Origin: Kazachstania africana CBS 2517 | Lineage: Eukaryota; Ascomycota; Saccharomycetes; Saccharomycetales; Saccharomycetaceae | Assembly: GCF_000304475.1 (NCBI RefSeq) | Contig: NC_018949.1 | Coordinates: 514,119-578,118, forward strand | Direction: 5' to 3' | DNA: 64,000 nucleotides | Shown here: in pieces, positions 9,028 through 18,207 of the stretch | Position numbering within the stretch: position 1 is the first letter of the stretch | How the letters are laid out: each line of letters begins with the position of its first letter | Position numbers and translations under genes: made by a program | The notes under the pieces: generated by a model | The model's database searches: none | Told to the model about the DNA's origin: nothing | What the model saw: the letters and a program-made list of their open reading frames with translations, nothing else

Positions 9028-11769
9028 TCATATATTCAATATATCCTCGTCTATATTAGCAACCTTATAGTATCTGAGTTCATTCTTGTTTGACACGGCA
9101 TTGTTATTGTTACTGTTGTTGGGATCTGAACCCTCGTAAGTCATCAACGTAGACAGCATGGACCTCGTATATCCAACCAAATTTTCCAGTGAACAATCGC
9201 TGTTTTTGTTTAAATATTTCAAAACATTCGAATTTATCACTTGGTACAGTCTCTCTTGCAAGAATTCATTACTTAGATAGAAGGATAATTCATCAGGAGA
9301 TTCGTTTATTGGATCTTCGTATGCCAATAATGCAGATACATTGCTTAATTGTTCATTGAATTTGTTCTTCAATTTATCGTCGGCAGTCAAATTACCGTTT
9401 AGAAATGTCGCAGATAATTCTTGCCCTTGCAAAATTATAGTCTTGATATTAGTTTGATTTAAAATCAGTATTAAATATTCTGCCAACTTCAATTCAAATA
9501 ATAGTTCAACGTTTTGACTTAATAATCCGGGCAGTTGTTTCTCAATATATTGAATGCATTGCTTTATGTTCCTATCGTTAATTAATTTTCTTAGCTCTTG
9601 TCTAACTTTTAACATTTCCTCCTCCTTGATAATTTGTTTCTCATTGTGCCTAATAACTTTTATCTCGTCGTTGTTATCATTATACGAACCATCCCTCTGT
9701 AAATCAATTAAAAATCCCTTCGCAACATCTATTAAGCCCTCATGAATTAAATATTCATTTATCATTGCATTCAAAGTATTCGGAATTGAATTATTATTAG
9801 AATTCAGATGATTTATTCTTAATACATCTGGTTTTGTCAATTGCCCATTGACATTCCTGAAATCATGACCCAATAAGAAGTCCGGTAGCTTTTCTTCTTC
9901 AATCTCTTCAGTATCACCCATTATTGTATCTCCATCTTTTGGCCCTTCATCTGCCTCCATGTCACTCTCTATGTCGTCTGATTCATTATTGACAGATTTA
10001 TATATGTTGTCGTAGCCTTTCCCTTTCCATTTGTTCTGATAACCTATGATATCAAAGACAAATTCCTCATACAGACCAAAATTTGTCCTGACAGAGTTGC
10101 CTGGTCTTAAAGCAATGGCTGGTACAACAGGAGTGTCGTGAAGATCATTGAAAGCCGTACCTAAGAATACACCGTTCTTAGTGAAAAAAATAGATCCATC
10201 AATGAAATTTATACCACATCCAATAATATCATCCCTACCATAAGGTTCATTGTATGTGTTGTATTGTCTGCCAGCAGAAACAGAACCATCAAAGCCTAGA
10301 TAGCCAAAAAATCCAGCGTCAAAAACGTTTTTGTTGCCTGCACCATTCAAATTACCACCACCGCTGTTATTATTTCTTCCACCTGTAGTATTGCTATTCC
10401 TTGAAGATGAAGAAGTCTGAGAGGTCTCGATAAACTGCACTGTTGAACTTATCGCTTCATTATTATCATTAGTATTGACGTTATCACGACTCATGCTGCT
10501 TGGAGATAGTTTATATCCAACGATGATGTTGCTATTCTTGCCACCTTGGGAACTACTAACATTCAGAACTCTAATTTCGAAATAAAAAATTGATAAATTA
10601 GGTAAAGGTAAAGAACTGTTGGCCCAGGTCACTGCATATTCATATTTCTGTGTGGAACCAATTCCAGTTCGCAACCTATTTCTGGCAATAGTTGATACAT
10701 TACTGCTTGCAGATCTCTCGTACTTCATATATGATTGCCAGTTCGGATTAGGACTTATCCTTGAAATACCATCCGATGAAACCAAGACGCTGTTATTCGG
10801 TTGTGATACCCAGTAATGGGGTAAGAGGTAACTAATTGACCTATACAAATCTGGACTGACCAAATTTGTTTTCATTTGATAAGGAATTTTGGGCGATGAC
10901 ACATTTGAATAATAAAATTGTTCATTTGGCTCCTCATGTGATTTTTTCGCCTCAGTTGTACTACCCTCATCATGATTAACACTTACTTCATTTTCCTCGA
11001 TTTCAGCAATTGTACGTCTTGAATCCTGGCTTTGTGGCGTATCATCTCTTTGACCTCTTTCTTCGTTAGTACGCATATTCTCGTCGTCATCCTCATCTTC
11101 ATTTAATTCACTTTCGCTAGAACTATTGCTGCTCATGTCGTCTTCGTCGTTGTCATTTTGGTCGCTGCTATCATCATTGACAGATTCAGAAAAGCTCAAT
11201 GAGACGGATGGATGGTGTCGTAAACTTGTACTACTTGAATCATTTTCATTGTTTAAATTTTCTGCAATATTCCTCCATGAAGTATTGGTGTTCCCCAATT
11301 CCATAAGATTGGCGGGAGAAGCCTCTGGTTTCGCTAACTCTTCGATACTTCTGTCGATTGCATTGTTCGTATTATAAATATTTTGAAGATCACTTTGTCC
11401 TTTAAACCTATCATTTTTTAATGACCCGGGTTTATTACCAAATAGCACTAAATTTGATCCAGGATAGAAGTATTTATATACCTGCAAAAGGTAATCATCT
11501 CTTGCTGTGTCAAAAGATATAGTTCCCAGAACTCCCAGGTGCATCAGTTTTTGCCAGATTTCTTTCTTTATCGAGTAAGGTAGTTTATGATGCTTACTAT
11601 TTATAGTAATGAAGCTATTAGAGAGTTTATTATAGTTTGATTTGTGAAACAATTTTTTGTGCTTGTAATATCCTGACCATAGATCATATGCAATTGGTTG
11701 CTGTAACAGGTATTGTGGATATAGAGTTTCAATGAACTCTCTATCTACTTCATCCATATATTGTGACAT
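9028..11769 (-). CDS. VID30: GID/CTLH E3 ligase scaffold Vid30 (Gid1)
   Basis: 913 residues, against 958 in S. cerevisiae. The order is: N-terminal basic region, acidic Ser/Asp/Glu-rich linker (about 190-275), SPRY domain (about 330-600, with an Asn/Gly-rich insert near 430-480), then LisH (about 680-710, MINEYLIHEGLIDVAKGFL), CTLH and C-terminal CRA helices. Vid30 assembles the GID ubiquitin ligase, which destroys gluconeogenic enzymes after glucose is added. Position matches YGL227W. Asn/Asp homopolymer-like stretches are typical of yeast linkers. Confidence 0.95.
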   Translation of the reverse strand: MSQYMDEVDREFIETLYPQYLLQQPIAYDLWSGYYKHKKLFHKSNYNKLSNSFITINSKHHKLPYSIKKEIWQKLMHLGVLGTISFDTARDDYLLQVYKYFYPGSNLVLFGNKPGSLKNDRFKGQSDLQNIYNTNNAIDRSIEELAKPEASPANLMELGNTNTSWRNIAENLNNENDSSSTSLRHHPSVSLSFSESVNDDSSDQNDNDEDDMSSNSSSESELNEDEDDDENMRTNEERGQRDDTPQSQDSRRTIAEIEENEVSVNHDEGSTTEAKKSHEEPNEQFYYSNVSSPKIPYQMKTNLVSPDLYRSISYLLPHYWVSQPNNSVLVSSDGISRISPNPNWQSYMKYERSASSNVSTIARNRLRTGIGSTQKYEYAVTWANSSLPLPNLSIFYFEIRVLNVSSSQGGKNSNIIVGYKLSPSSMSRDNVNTNDNNEAISSTVQFIETSQTSSSSRNSNTTGGRNNNSGGGNLNGAGNKNVFDAGFFGYLGFDGSVSAGRQYNTYNEPYGRDDIIGCGINFIDGSIFFTKNGVFLGTAFNDLHDTPVVPAIALRPGNSVRTNFGLYEEFVFDIIGYQNKWKGKGYDNIYKSVNNESDDIESDMEADEGPKDGDTIMGDTEEIEEEKLPDFLLGHDFRNVNGQLTKPDVLRINHLNSNNNSIPNTLNAMINEYLIHEGLIDVAKGFLIDLQRDGSYNDNNDEIKVIRHNEKQIIKEEEMLKVRQELRKLINDRNIKQCIQYIEKQLPGLLSQNVELLFELKLAEYLILILNQTNIKTIILQGQELSATFLNGNLTADDKLKNKFNEQLSNVSALLAYEDPINESPDELSFYLSNEFLQERLYQVINSNVLKYLNKNSDCSLENLVGYTRSMLSTLMTYEGSDPNNSNNNNAVSNKNELRYYKVANIDEDILNI

Positions 11770-12880
11770 TTTAAAGAAATAACGAAGAACACAGTCCTTA
11801 ACAGTAAAATGGACTCTTACTTTGCACTAGTAATGGTATAATTTTATCTAAGAACCTCTGCAATATGATCTTTCTGATCGTAGTATTGGTTGAATATGCA
11901 ACATTCATCTAGTTCAACTCTTTCTCCCCTGGAATTGAAGTCCGATTCACAATATGTGTGTAGGGTAACGATTTGATAATAAGTAGATTGACTCGGATAA
12001 CGAGCTGTTTATGGGGGGGTGATAAATTGAATTGTAGCAGTTAGCCAGCGTATGGGCCTACCAGAATATGGGACTACCATCTAGATTGTAGCTGGGCTTT
12101 ACTTTCCTTGTTGTTGGGTGCGATTCAGGATGCTGTCGCAACGCTGCTCGTGCGACTCTCGATGTACTGGAATGAAGAATATGATGCATATAATTCGGAG
12201 GTTATGTCCATATATGAGCTATATCAGTGGGCTTTTTAATAGGTGGTCCTTTGTAGATGCCTACGAAGTTTCTCTTATCATAAGAGGCACTGACACATTT
12301 TCTGCCATGAATTTGAAATAGTTCTGCTAATATGAAGAAAAGACTGTCTCCATAAAAGAAACAAATTTGCATGTTATGGGGGGAATCTTCTTCGAAGAAG
12401 ACGTTATGAGACCCAAGTTTATCCACTGTCTATGTAAGGCGCTTCCGTTAGATATTTGCGACATCTGTCACTTTGTAACTTTCAGGTTCTCGGCAAGAGG
12501 CTCTCCTTACTAGGAAAGTTAGATGTAACTATTATTCTCTGCAAGAGTTGAACGTACAAGTTTTAAAGTCTAATCCGTTTTCGATTGTTGTTGCTAGTTT
12601 CTTTAACATTTAGACGAAGGAATTGAGCTTTTCAGAGGGCCGGTCTTTATAGTTGGTCAGTCCAAAAAATTTAAATTATACATGATTGTTTTACTTTAAT
12701 TTAACAAAGTATGGGAATTAGTTAAATCAATTATGAGAGATCACTCATTGGAAGAGATGTCACTGGCGATACATAAATTTTATTCTAATCTAAAAAAGCT
12801 GAAGACTCAGCCTATATAAAGAGTATATTTCATAAAGACAAAAGAAAAGCGTAAATGTTTAATTATCCATGCTTTTCCAC
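11770..12880. other. Long intergenic gap, VID30 upstream region; no gene identified
   Basis: 1.1 kb between VID30 and SHE10/OSW7, which run in the same direction, with no convincing reading frame on either strand. A segment near 12030-12180 is visibly richer in G and C and has short self-complementary words, including a GGGGGGG run at 12014-12020. The rest is ordinary AT-rich sequence, with TATATAAA near 12812. No tRNA B box or U-snRNA signature was seen. A long VID30 promoter, a fast-evolving non-coding RNA or a decayed gene are all possible. Confidence 0.5.
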
Positions 12881-14413
12881 TTATTTTTCTTCAGCAACTT
12901 CAGTTTCCGATTCTTGCAGGTCACTAGCACGCTCCTTTTCTTCCTTTTCACGTTTTTGGAAGGCTAAATTAGCTTTAGATCTCAAAATATACGTGAAATC
13001 AGCTCTCTCCTTGCCTAAAATAGTTAAAGTACGTTGTACTTCATTCATAAAGTCTTCGAGCTTTTTTGCAGAAATTGGATGGTTTATTAAACCTTCTCTT
13101 GCATCCATGACATCTCTCTTCAATTCCATGAATTTCTTCCAATTTTGTTCAGAGATTGTTCCTTGTTCATCTTCATCCATGTGAGCAGCGATGACGTCAA
13201 CATAGGCCATTCTTTTTGACCATTCACCAATGACTGTATTAGCCCATTCTTCATAGAGATCGACATATTCGTCACGCAAGCCTTCAATTTTCTTGTTAAT
13301 AGAATAAGCGACATCAGATAAATCATCTCTGATTGAAACAGAGACATTTGTACCGTGAATTTGAGCTTCATCAAAATAGTCACGCATTAGTTGTCTGTCG
13401 ATATAAACTGGAAGTTCGGTAGTACCAGTCTTATCGAAGTATCTCTTTTCTCCTGTCTTAGAGTCAATTTCGATCTTACAATCAATATCTTGAATAGCCT
13501 TAGCTATCTTTTGTAAATAATCATCAGAGTTGGTAGCCAAATACCTCATTTTATCCCTTACATTAGCTTCATTTTCGTCAATGAATGATTGAATTGCCCT
13601 ATCAACATCCTTTTCAAAGGTGCCAATGACAGACTGAATCTTTTTCTCTACAGTGTTTGACCAATTTTCAAAATCATTTTGCAGCAAAGCTTGCTCTTCC
13701 ATAGAGAGATCGTTATTAGAGACGACAGTACCTGTAGCCTGAGCTTCAACTCCATCATCCAAAGTGACTGTGGTGAATATGGTAGAAGTAATTAATTCTT
13801 CAGCTTCTTCTACGTTCACTTCAGGTTTTGAAGAGCTTATAGGGGAACTTACCTCAATACTAACAGTGCTTACAAGGCTGGAATATTTTGATTGTAAAGC
13901 ACGGTAATTATCAGTTACAACCTTTTTACCTTGGTCATAAACGCCATTAAACTTTGATTGGAAAGAAGAATAGCGTGTCTTAGCACCAAATTCTTCAGCA
14001 AACCTTTCGTAATAAGGTCTAAGAGTAATTGCATAGTATAAAGTGACCCTATCGCAAAGGAGCTGCCAGTAGTTTTTGACGCATTGCAACTTCTCCTCAC
14101 AGTTGAAGTCCTCTGCGTAGTTCTTGATTAACCCTGAAGCAGGTGTAATAACTCTTTCATTCACGTTATTTAACAATAACTCCACATGAGGACCGACATT
14201 TTCCTGGTATTTGTTCTGTAATAGAACAATTTTGGGATGAACATTGACCTTGTACATTTCACTATTCTCAGTTAACAGTTCATCCCAGTTGGAAGGGGCT
14301 GAATAGTAGCAAACTTCGTTCAATTTATCAGAACAGTTGTAATTTTGACAGTAATACTGCAAAGAAACTATCGTAGTGAGCAAAGTCACAACCAATTTAG
14401 TGCAGAGTTTCAT
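12881..14413 (-). CDS. OSW7: SHE10/OSW7 family spore-wall protein, secretory
   Basis: 510 residues, matching S. cerevisiae Osw7 (YFR039C, 510 aa) in length more closely than its ohnolog She10 (YGL228W, 577 aa). An N-terminal signal (KLVVTLLTTIVSLQYYC) is followed by Cys-containing luminal sequence, long amphipathic and coiled-coil helices, and a Lys/Glu-rich C-terminus. The paralogs are needed redundantly for spore wall assembly. Position between VID30 and SAP fits the She10 track in order, while length favours Osw7, so the symbol is a judgement. An ACGCGT (MCB-type) hexamer lies at 14427-14432, just upstream of the start. Confidence 0.85.
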   Translation of the reverse strand: MKLCTKLVVTLLTTIVSLQYYCQNYNCSDKLNEVCYYSAPSNWDELLTENSEMYKVNVHPKIVLLQNKYQENVGPHVELLLNNVNERVITPASGLIKNYAEDFNCEEKLQCVKNYWQLLCDRVTLYYAITLRPYYERFAEEFGAKTRYSSFQSKFNGVYDQGKKVVTDNYRALQSKYSSLVSTVSIEVSSPISSSKPEVNVEEAEELITSTIFTTVTLDDGVEAQATGTVVSNNDLSMEEQALLQNDFENWSNTVEKKIQSVIGTFEKDVDRAIQSFIDENEANVRDKMRYLATNSDDYLQKIAKAIQDIDCKIEIDSKTGEKRYFDKTGTTELPVYIDRQLMRDYFDEAQIHGTNVSVSIRDDLSDVAYSINKKIEGLRDEYVDLYEEWANTVIGEWSKRMAYVDVIAAHMDEDEQGTISEQNWKKFMELKRDVMDAREGLINHPISAKKLEDFMNEVQRTLTILGKERADFTYILRSKANLAFQKREKEEKERASDLQESETEVAEEK

Positions 14414-14981
14414 AGGTACCCAATTGACGCGTTTCTAAGTGTTGATACAGCTGAAATACTGGGCCAATTGACAAGTTTTCCTCTGATTTACCTAATGTGT
14501 TGTTCATTACTTGCAATTCTCCCTAGAAGTTTCAACTTTGAAAAAAAAATAAACAAAGCGGTCGGGTCTAATATGACCTAGGGTTTGATCGTATCCCAAC
14601 TGCTTGCCCTAATGAAAGTATCTGAAAATGGCCCGGATATAGAATAGGGCTAGACCAACCAGTTTTAAAAACCCTAAATTCCGTCCAGTTCCGCTTATGA
14701 CATCTTCAGATCACTATGAGAGAAAGTTGAAAATGTTGGGCATCGCTAGTGTCAACGGAAGTAATCAAACAGGTAAAGCCAGGATTATCTGGTCTATTTG
14801 ATTGTCTTTATCCTGCAATCGAGAGTGTCAAGCTGGCAATCAATAAGGAGGTTTTTTTTGGGAGTATTTCATCGAGTGATAAAGTTTCGTTTGCATTGAA
14901 TAACCTTAGAAGGTAGACCACAAAATCTTTTCATTGATAATTATCGGGTTCTTTTACATAATAAGCTGAATACATGGAAAT
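14414..14981. promoter_or_regulatory. Divergent promoter OSW7/SAP with Tbf1-type and GGCCCGGAT motifs
   Basis: 568 bp between divergent genes. It contains AACCCTAA (14670-14677, Tbf1 type), TAGGGTT (14579-14585) and TGGCCCGGAT (14629-14638). The last word is also the core of the inverted repeat in the ARB1/COG1 promoter, where Tbf1-type sites are present too. The part from 14697 on may hold a small gene or relic, listed separately. Confidence 0.5.
14697..14916 (+). other. Possible small gene or relic, split between two frames
   Basis: An ATG at 14697 opens 26 protein-like codons (MTSSDHYERKLKML...) before that frame stops near 14794. The +1 frame is open from 14731 to TAG at 14914 and reads like a folded C-terminus (LFDCLYPAIESVKLAI, ending SFALNNLRR), but has no ATG. 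Joined, they would make about 70 residues. One indel, programmed frameshifting or an unseen intron could explain this, as could chance: 60 open codons are not rare at this base composition. I recognise no family. It lies 65 bp upstream of SAP on the same strand, with no S. cerevisiae counterpart I know. Confidence 0.25.
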
Positions 14982-17354
14982 ATGTCTTTCTGGACGTTTG
15001 GATTCAACGGTAGCGATTCTAGCATCACAAAGATTCTGCATGAATATATGGATCTGCTTTATGATTTGCATTGTGATGAAGAGAGGGAGGATAGTGAAGA
15101 AGGGGTCAATTCCGATAATAATGGAAATATGCCTGGCTTAGATGAGTCCGAAAATGTTATAGACCATAGAGAATTGAGTCGATCGAGCTCTACGCAATCG
15201 ACAATTGCTTCTTTAATGCTTTTCAATAATCGCCATACAATGGATAATTTCTCCACCATGCATTCAGTCAGAATGTCAAAATCAAGACTTAATGACGAAT
15301 TCATAACTAGAATTGTCAACGAATCCGACTTGCTTGGTGAACTCAGCAGGCAAAACAAAGTTTTGATCGATTTTTTATGTTTTGGTTATTTTTACACTGA
15401 AATCTCCCCTGATCAGTATCTTCAAGTGTCACACATAGACTACCTCATTGATAGACTTCTAACTTGTTTAGATTACCTTGATGATGACCACATATACAAC
15501 CAACCTAGAGACTTCAGTGAGGAACGACCGATTGACATTGCAGGTCGGTTTGATCCTGAAAGTGGTGACTATACAGAATATATGAGGGAGGTGACAGCTA
15601 TTTCAGACATATTCACATCCGATAATTGGATTTTAAACGATTTATTAGTTAGCGATAAGACTTTTTTGAATAGAATTTGGTCACTTATCCAGCATAAAAA
15701 TCTAAAATGTGAAAAATCACCACAATTATCCATTTTCTTGAAGTTGAATAGAACTTTTCTACTGTTGAGAAGAAATAGCTACTTAAATTTTATTCGTGGT
15801 TTGGATACTTTTGTCGATGATTTTTTAAATCATATTGATTTACCAATATTAACAGATTTTTTCATTAAAATAATTGCGACTGATAAACCAGATAACCCAA
15901 CTGGTATTCTTGAATTACTATACGAACAAGATATAATTCCAAAGTGCATTAGATTTTTTGACAATGAAAAATATTCAGATAACATACAACTATCCACAAG
16001 CGAATTTTTAAGGTCCTTATTGGAAATATCATCTAACGTTCCTGTAGATGAGCTTGCAATTGGCCCAAATATTTTAATTAGACAGCTTGCATCCCCGGAG
16101 ATAATCGAACAACTGATATCAACAATGATAAATCAAAGAGGATCCGCCTTATGTCACATTGTATCAGTAGTGATAGATCTCATTAGGAAAAACAACTCTG
16201 ATTATTGTGCAATAAATTTACTTCTAGTGGATGCTCATGAATTCCCACCATCTACTAGAGATCCAATATTCTTAGGGCATTTACTAAAAAAAGTTACAGA
16301 AGCATTTTCCAAGTTTTGTGATATCATTTTAGAAATATTGAATGATGACAAGGATTCTATTACGCTTTACAACCAGCTAGGCCATTCCTTTAAACCCATA
16401 GGAATGATAAGAATAAAAATAACAGAATTGCTAGCTGAGCTAATTCACTGTTCTAACATTATGTTTCTCAATTCACGACAATGCGAAACCATTGAACTCG
16501 AAAGAGACGCAGCAAGAAACAAAATAACGCAAGAACTGAATGAGGCTATCTTTATGACGGACACGCCAGATAGTGAGAAGCTAGATGAGTACAATAAAAT
16601 TCAAGAACTTGACGAAACATTCCATATTCCGTACATAAACAGTATGCAAAATGTCAAACTAAGGAAAGATCCTACCCTCGGCGATATGTTTAAGATAAAA
16701 TTATTTGATCTCCAAATATTACCAAAACTATTTAGCATTTTTTTAAGGCATCCATGGAACAACATCTGGCACACCGTCATCTTTGATATCGTACAACAGA
16801 TTTTTAATGGGCGCATGGATAGTTCTTATAACTCTTTTTTGGTCTACTCATTATTTTATGGAGGTGGATCATATCAATACATGACAGATACCATTTTGAA
16901 AGAAGAGGAACGAAAAAATTTCAATATTATTGATGATTTTATATTGCAAGCTTACAAGTCCACTTATAAATTTTACGACAAACATAATACAAACCTTGGT
17001 TACATGGGACATGTGATCTTGATATCAGAAGAAATCTTGAAATTTTCTGCCATGTACAAAGTGGAATTGATATCTCCAGACATCGAACAAGTCTTATCAG
17101 CCGACAAATGGCACGAATTAGCTCAAGAAATATTGCATAATACAAGGCTAATGTCTAGTCAAATTCTCGGGGGTGGCAGTTACGTAGATGATGGAAATGG
17201 TAATCTCATACCGCAGTTCTCGAACCTATCATTGAACCAAGGTATCGTCCAAAGCAATAGTGACGAGAGTATCAACGATCTTTCCAATGCGAAAACTTTA
17301 ACAGAGCTTGATCTACACAACATGATAGGCAGACTTTTCCTGGACATACCCTAG
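14982..17354 (+). CDS. SAP4: SIT4 phosphatase-associated protein (SAP4/SAP155)
   Basis: 790 residues, of the SAPS family that binds the PP6-type phosphatase Sit4 and controls G1 progression, TOR output and Elongator-linked tRNA modification. Recognisable are the N-terminal MSFWTFGFN...SSITKIL motif, the acidic Ser-rich region (about 35-75), and the helical SAPS core (about 110-700) with LDYLDDDHIYNQPRDFS-like and LELLYEQDIIPKCI segments. Length is close to S. cerevisiae Sap4 (818) and well below Sap155 (1002), but the position suits either ohnolog. An overlapping upstream ATG at 14974 is out of frame and has a poor context (no A at -3); ATG 14982 has A at -3. Confidence 0.9.
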   Translation: MSFWTFGFNGSDSSITKILHEYMDLLYDLHCDEEREDSEEGVNSDNNGNMPGLDESENVIDHRELSRSSSTQSTIASLMLFNNRHTMDNFSTMHSVRMSKSRLNDEFITRIVNESDLLGELSRQNKVLIDFLCFGYFYTEISPDQYLQVSHIDYLIDRLLTCLDYLDDDHIYNQPRDFSEERPIDIAGRFDPESGDYTEYMREVTAISDIFTSDNWILNDLLVSDKTFLNRIWSLIQHKNLKCEKSPQLSIFLKLNRTFLLLRRNSYLNFIRGLDTFVDDFLNHIDLPILTDFFIKIIATDKPDNPTGILELLYEQDIIPKCIRFFDNEKYSDNIQLSTSEFLRSLLEISSNVPVDELAIGPNILIRQLASPEIIEQLISTMINQRGSALCHIVSVVIDLIRKNNSDYCAINLLLVDAHEFPPSTRDPIFLGHLLKKVTEAFSKFCDIILEILNDDKDSITLYNQLGHSFKPIGMIRIKITELLAELIHCSNIMFLNSRQCETIELERDAARNKITQELNEAIFMTDTPDSEKLDEYNKIQELDETFHIPYINSMQNVKLRKDPTLGDMFKIKLFDLQILPKLFSIFLRHPWNNIWHTVIFDIVQQIFNGRMDSSYNSFLVYSLFYGGGSYQYMTDTILKEEERKNFNIIDDFILQAYKSTYKFYDKHNTNLGYMGHVILISEEILKFSAMYKVELISPDIEQVLSADKWHELAQEILHNTRLMSSQILGGGSYVDDGNGNLIPQFSNLSLNQGIVQSNSDESINDLSNAKTLTELDLHNMIGRLFLDIP

Positions 17355-17585
17355 CTTTGTACTCATATTTATATAACGACATATACTTAGATGCATCTAA
17401 GATTTAGCATTTTAATGACCAGCTATGCCATGTTTTACTACGTATATATATAAGTTTTTCTTACACATAGCCGGGATATCAATCGTAAGAAACTCAATAT
17501 GCTTTGAAAAAACGATTCAATCGTCAATGCTTCCATCTAGACCGAAGAAAACATCTGAATCCTGGGCTAAATAAGATCTACAGAA

Positions 17586-18134
17586 ATGGCTCTGCAACCA
17601 CACGACTGGGCAATTAACTTGGTTGATCCAACATATGCAAAATCGATGAAGATTGAATCCTCAAATACGCTACCGGTTCCACCCGGATTCGAAGAGATGG
17701 ATAGTAATACAACCCGTGTAAATAAGGCAAGTAAAGTTCTGAATTCGAGAAACATTGATAAATTACAGGCCCAGAAGGCATGGCAGATTGCGACACAACC
17801 TCTTAAATCCATACCAATGAACTTTTTCATGTCCTACATGTCAGGTTCTTCCCTGCAGATTATTCCAATAATGACTGCTTTGATGCTACTTTCAGGCCCA
17901 ATCAAGTCTATGTTCTCAATCAGAGAGGCATTTAGACCAGTACTTGATAATAGAGAGACTATAGGTACCGTGAGATCTGCTATGGTTGTGTATATTATGG
18001 CACAGGGGATTCTGATGTATATTGGTATAAGAAAACTCAATGAAATGGGGTTGATTCCCAACAGCAGAAGTGATTGGTTAGCTTGGGAAAGGCATGCTAA
18101 TTATAATGAGAATTTAAGATCTTTTACATTCTGA
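17586..18134 (+). CDS. EMC4: ER membrane protein complex subunit Emc4
   Basis: 182 residues, against 190 in S. cerevisiae (YGL231C). The conserved N-terminal cytosolic part includes WAINLVDP and LPVPPGFEE. Then come the family hallmarks QKAWQIATQPLKSIPMNFFM and two hydrophobic segments (about 85-105 and 125-150), ending with a WLAWERH motif. Emc4 is part of the EMC insertase for tail-anchored and multi-pass membrane proteins. YGL230C, a dubious S. cerevisiae gene, has no equivalent between SAP and EMC4. Confidence 0.96.
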   Translation: MALQPHDWAINLVDPTYAKSMKIESSNTLPVPPGFEEMDSNTTRVNKASKVLNSRNIDKLQAQKAWQIATQPLKSIPMNFFMSYMSGSSLQIIPIMTALMLLSGPIKSMFSIREAFRPVLDNRETIGTVRSAMVVYIMAQGILMYIGIRKLNEMGLIPNSRSDWLAWERHANYNENLRSFTF

Positions 18135-18207
18135 AAGATATGTGTCAGATAATATATATACATATAAGGTTTATAAAATGTTAATGAGCATGAACTATCT
18201 AATAATA

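Noticed and set aside
12118..12426. Two overlapping short frames in the VID30-OSW7 gap
   Set aside because: They lie on opposite strands, overlap each other, and have no recognisable features.
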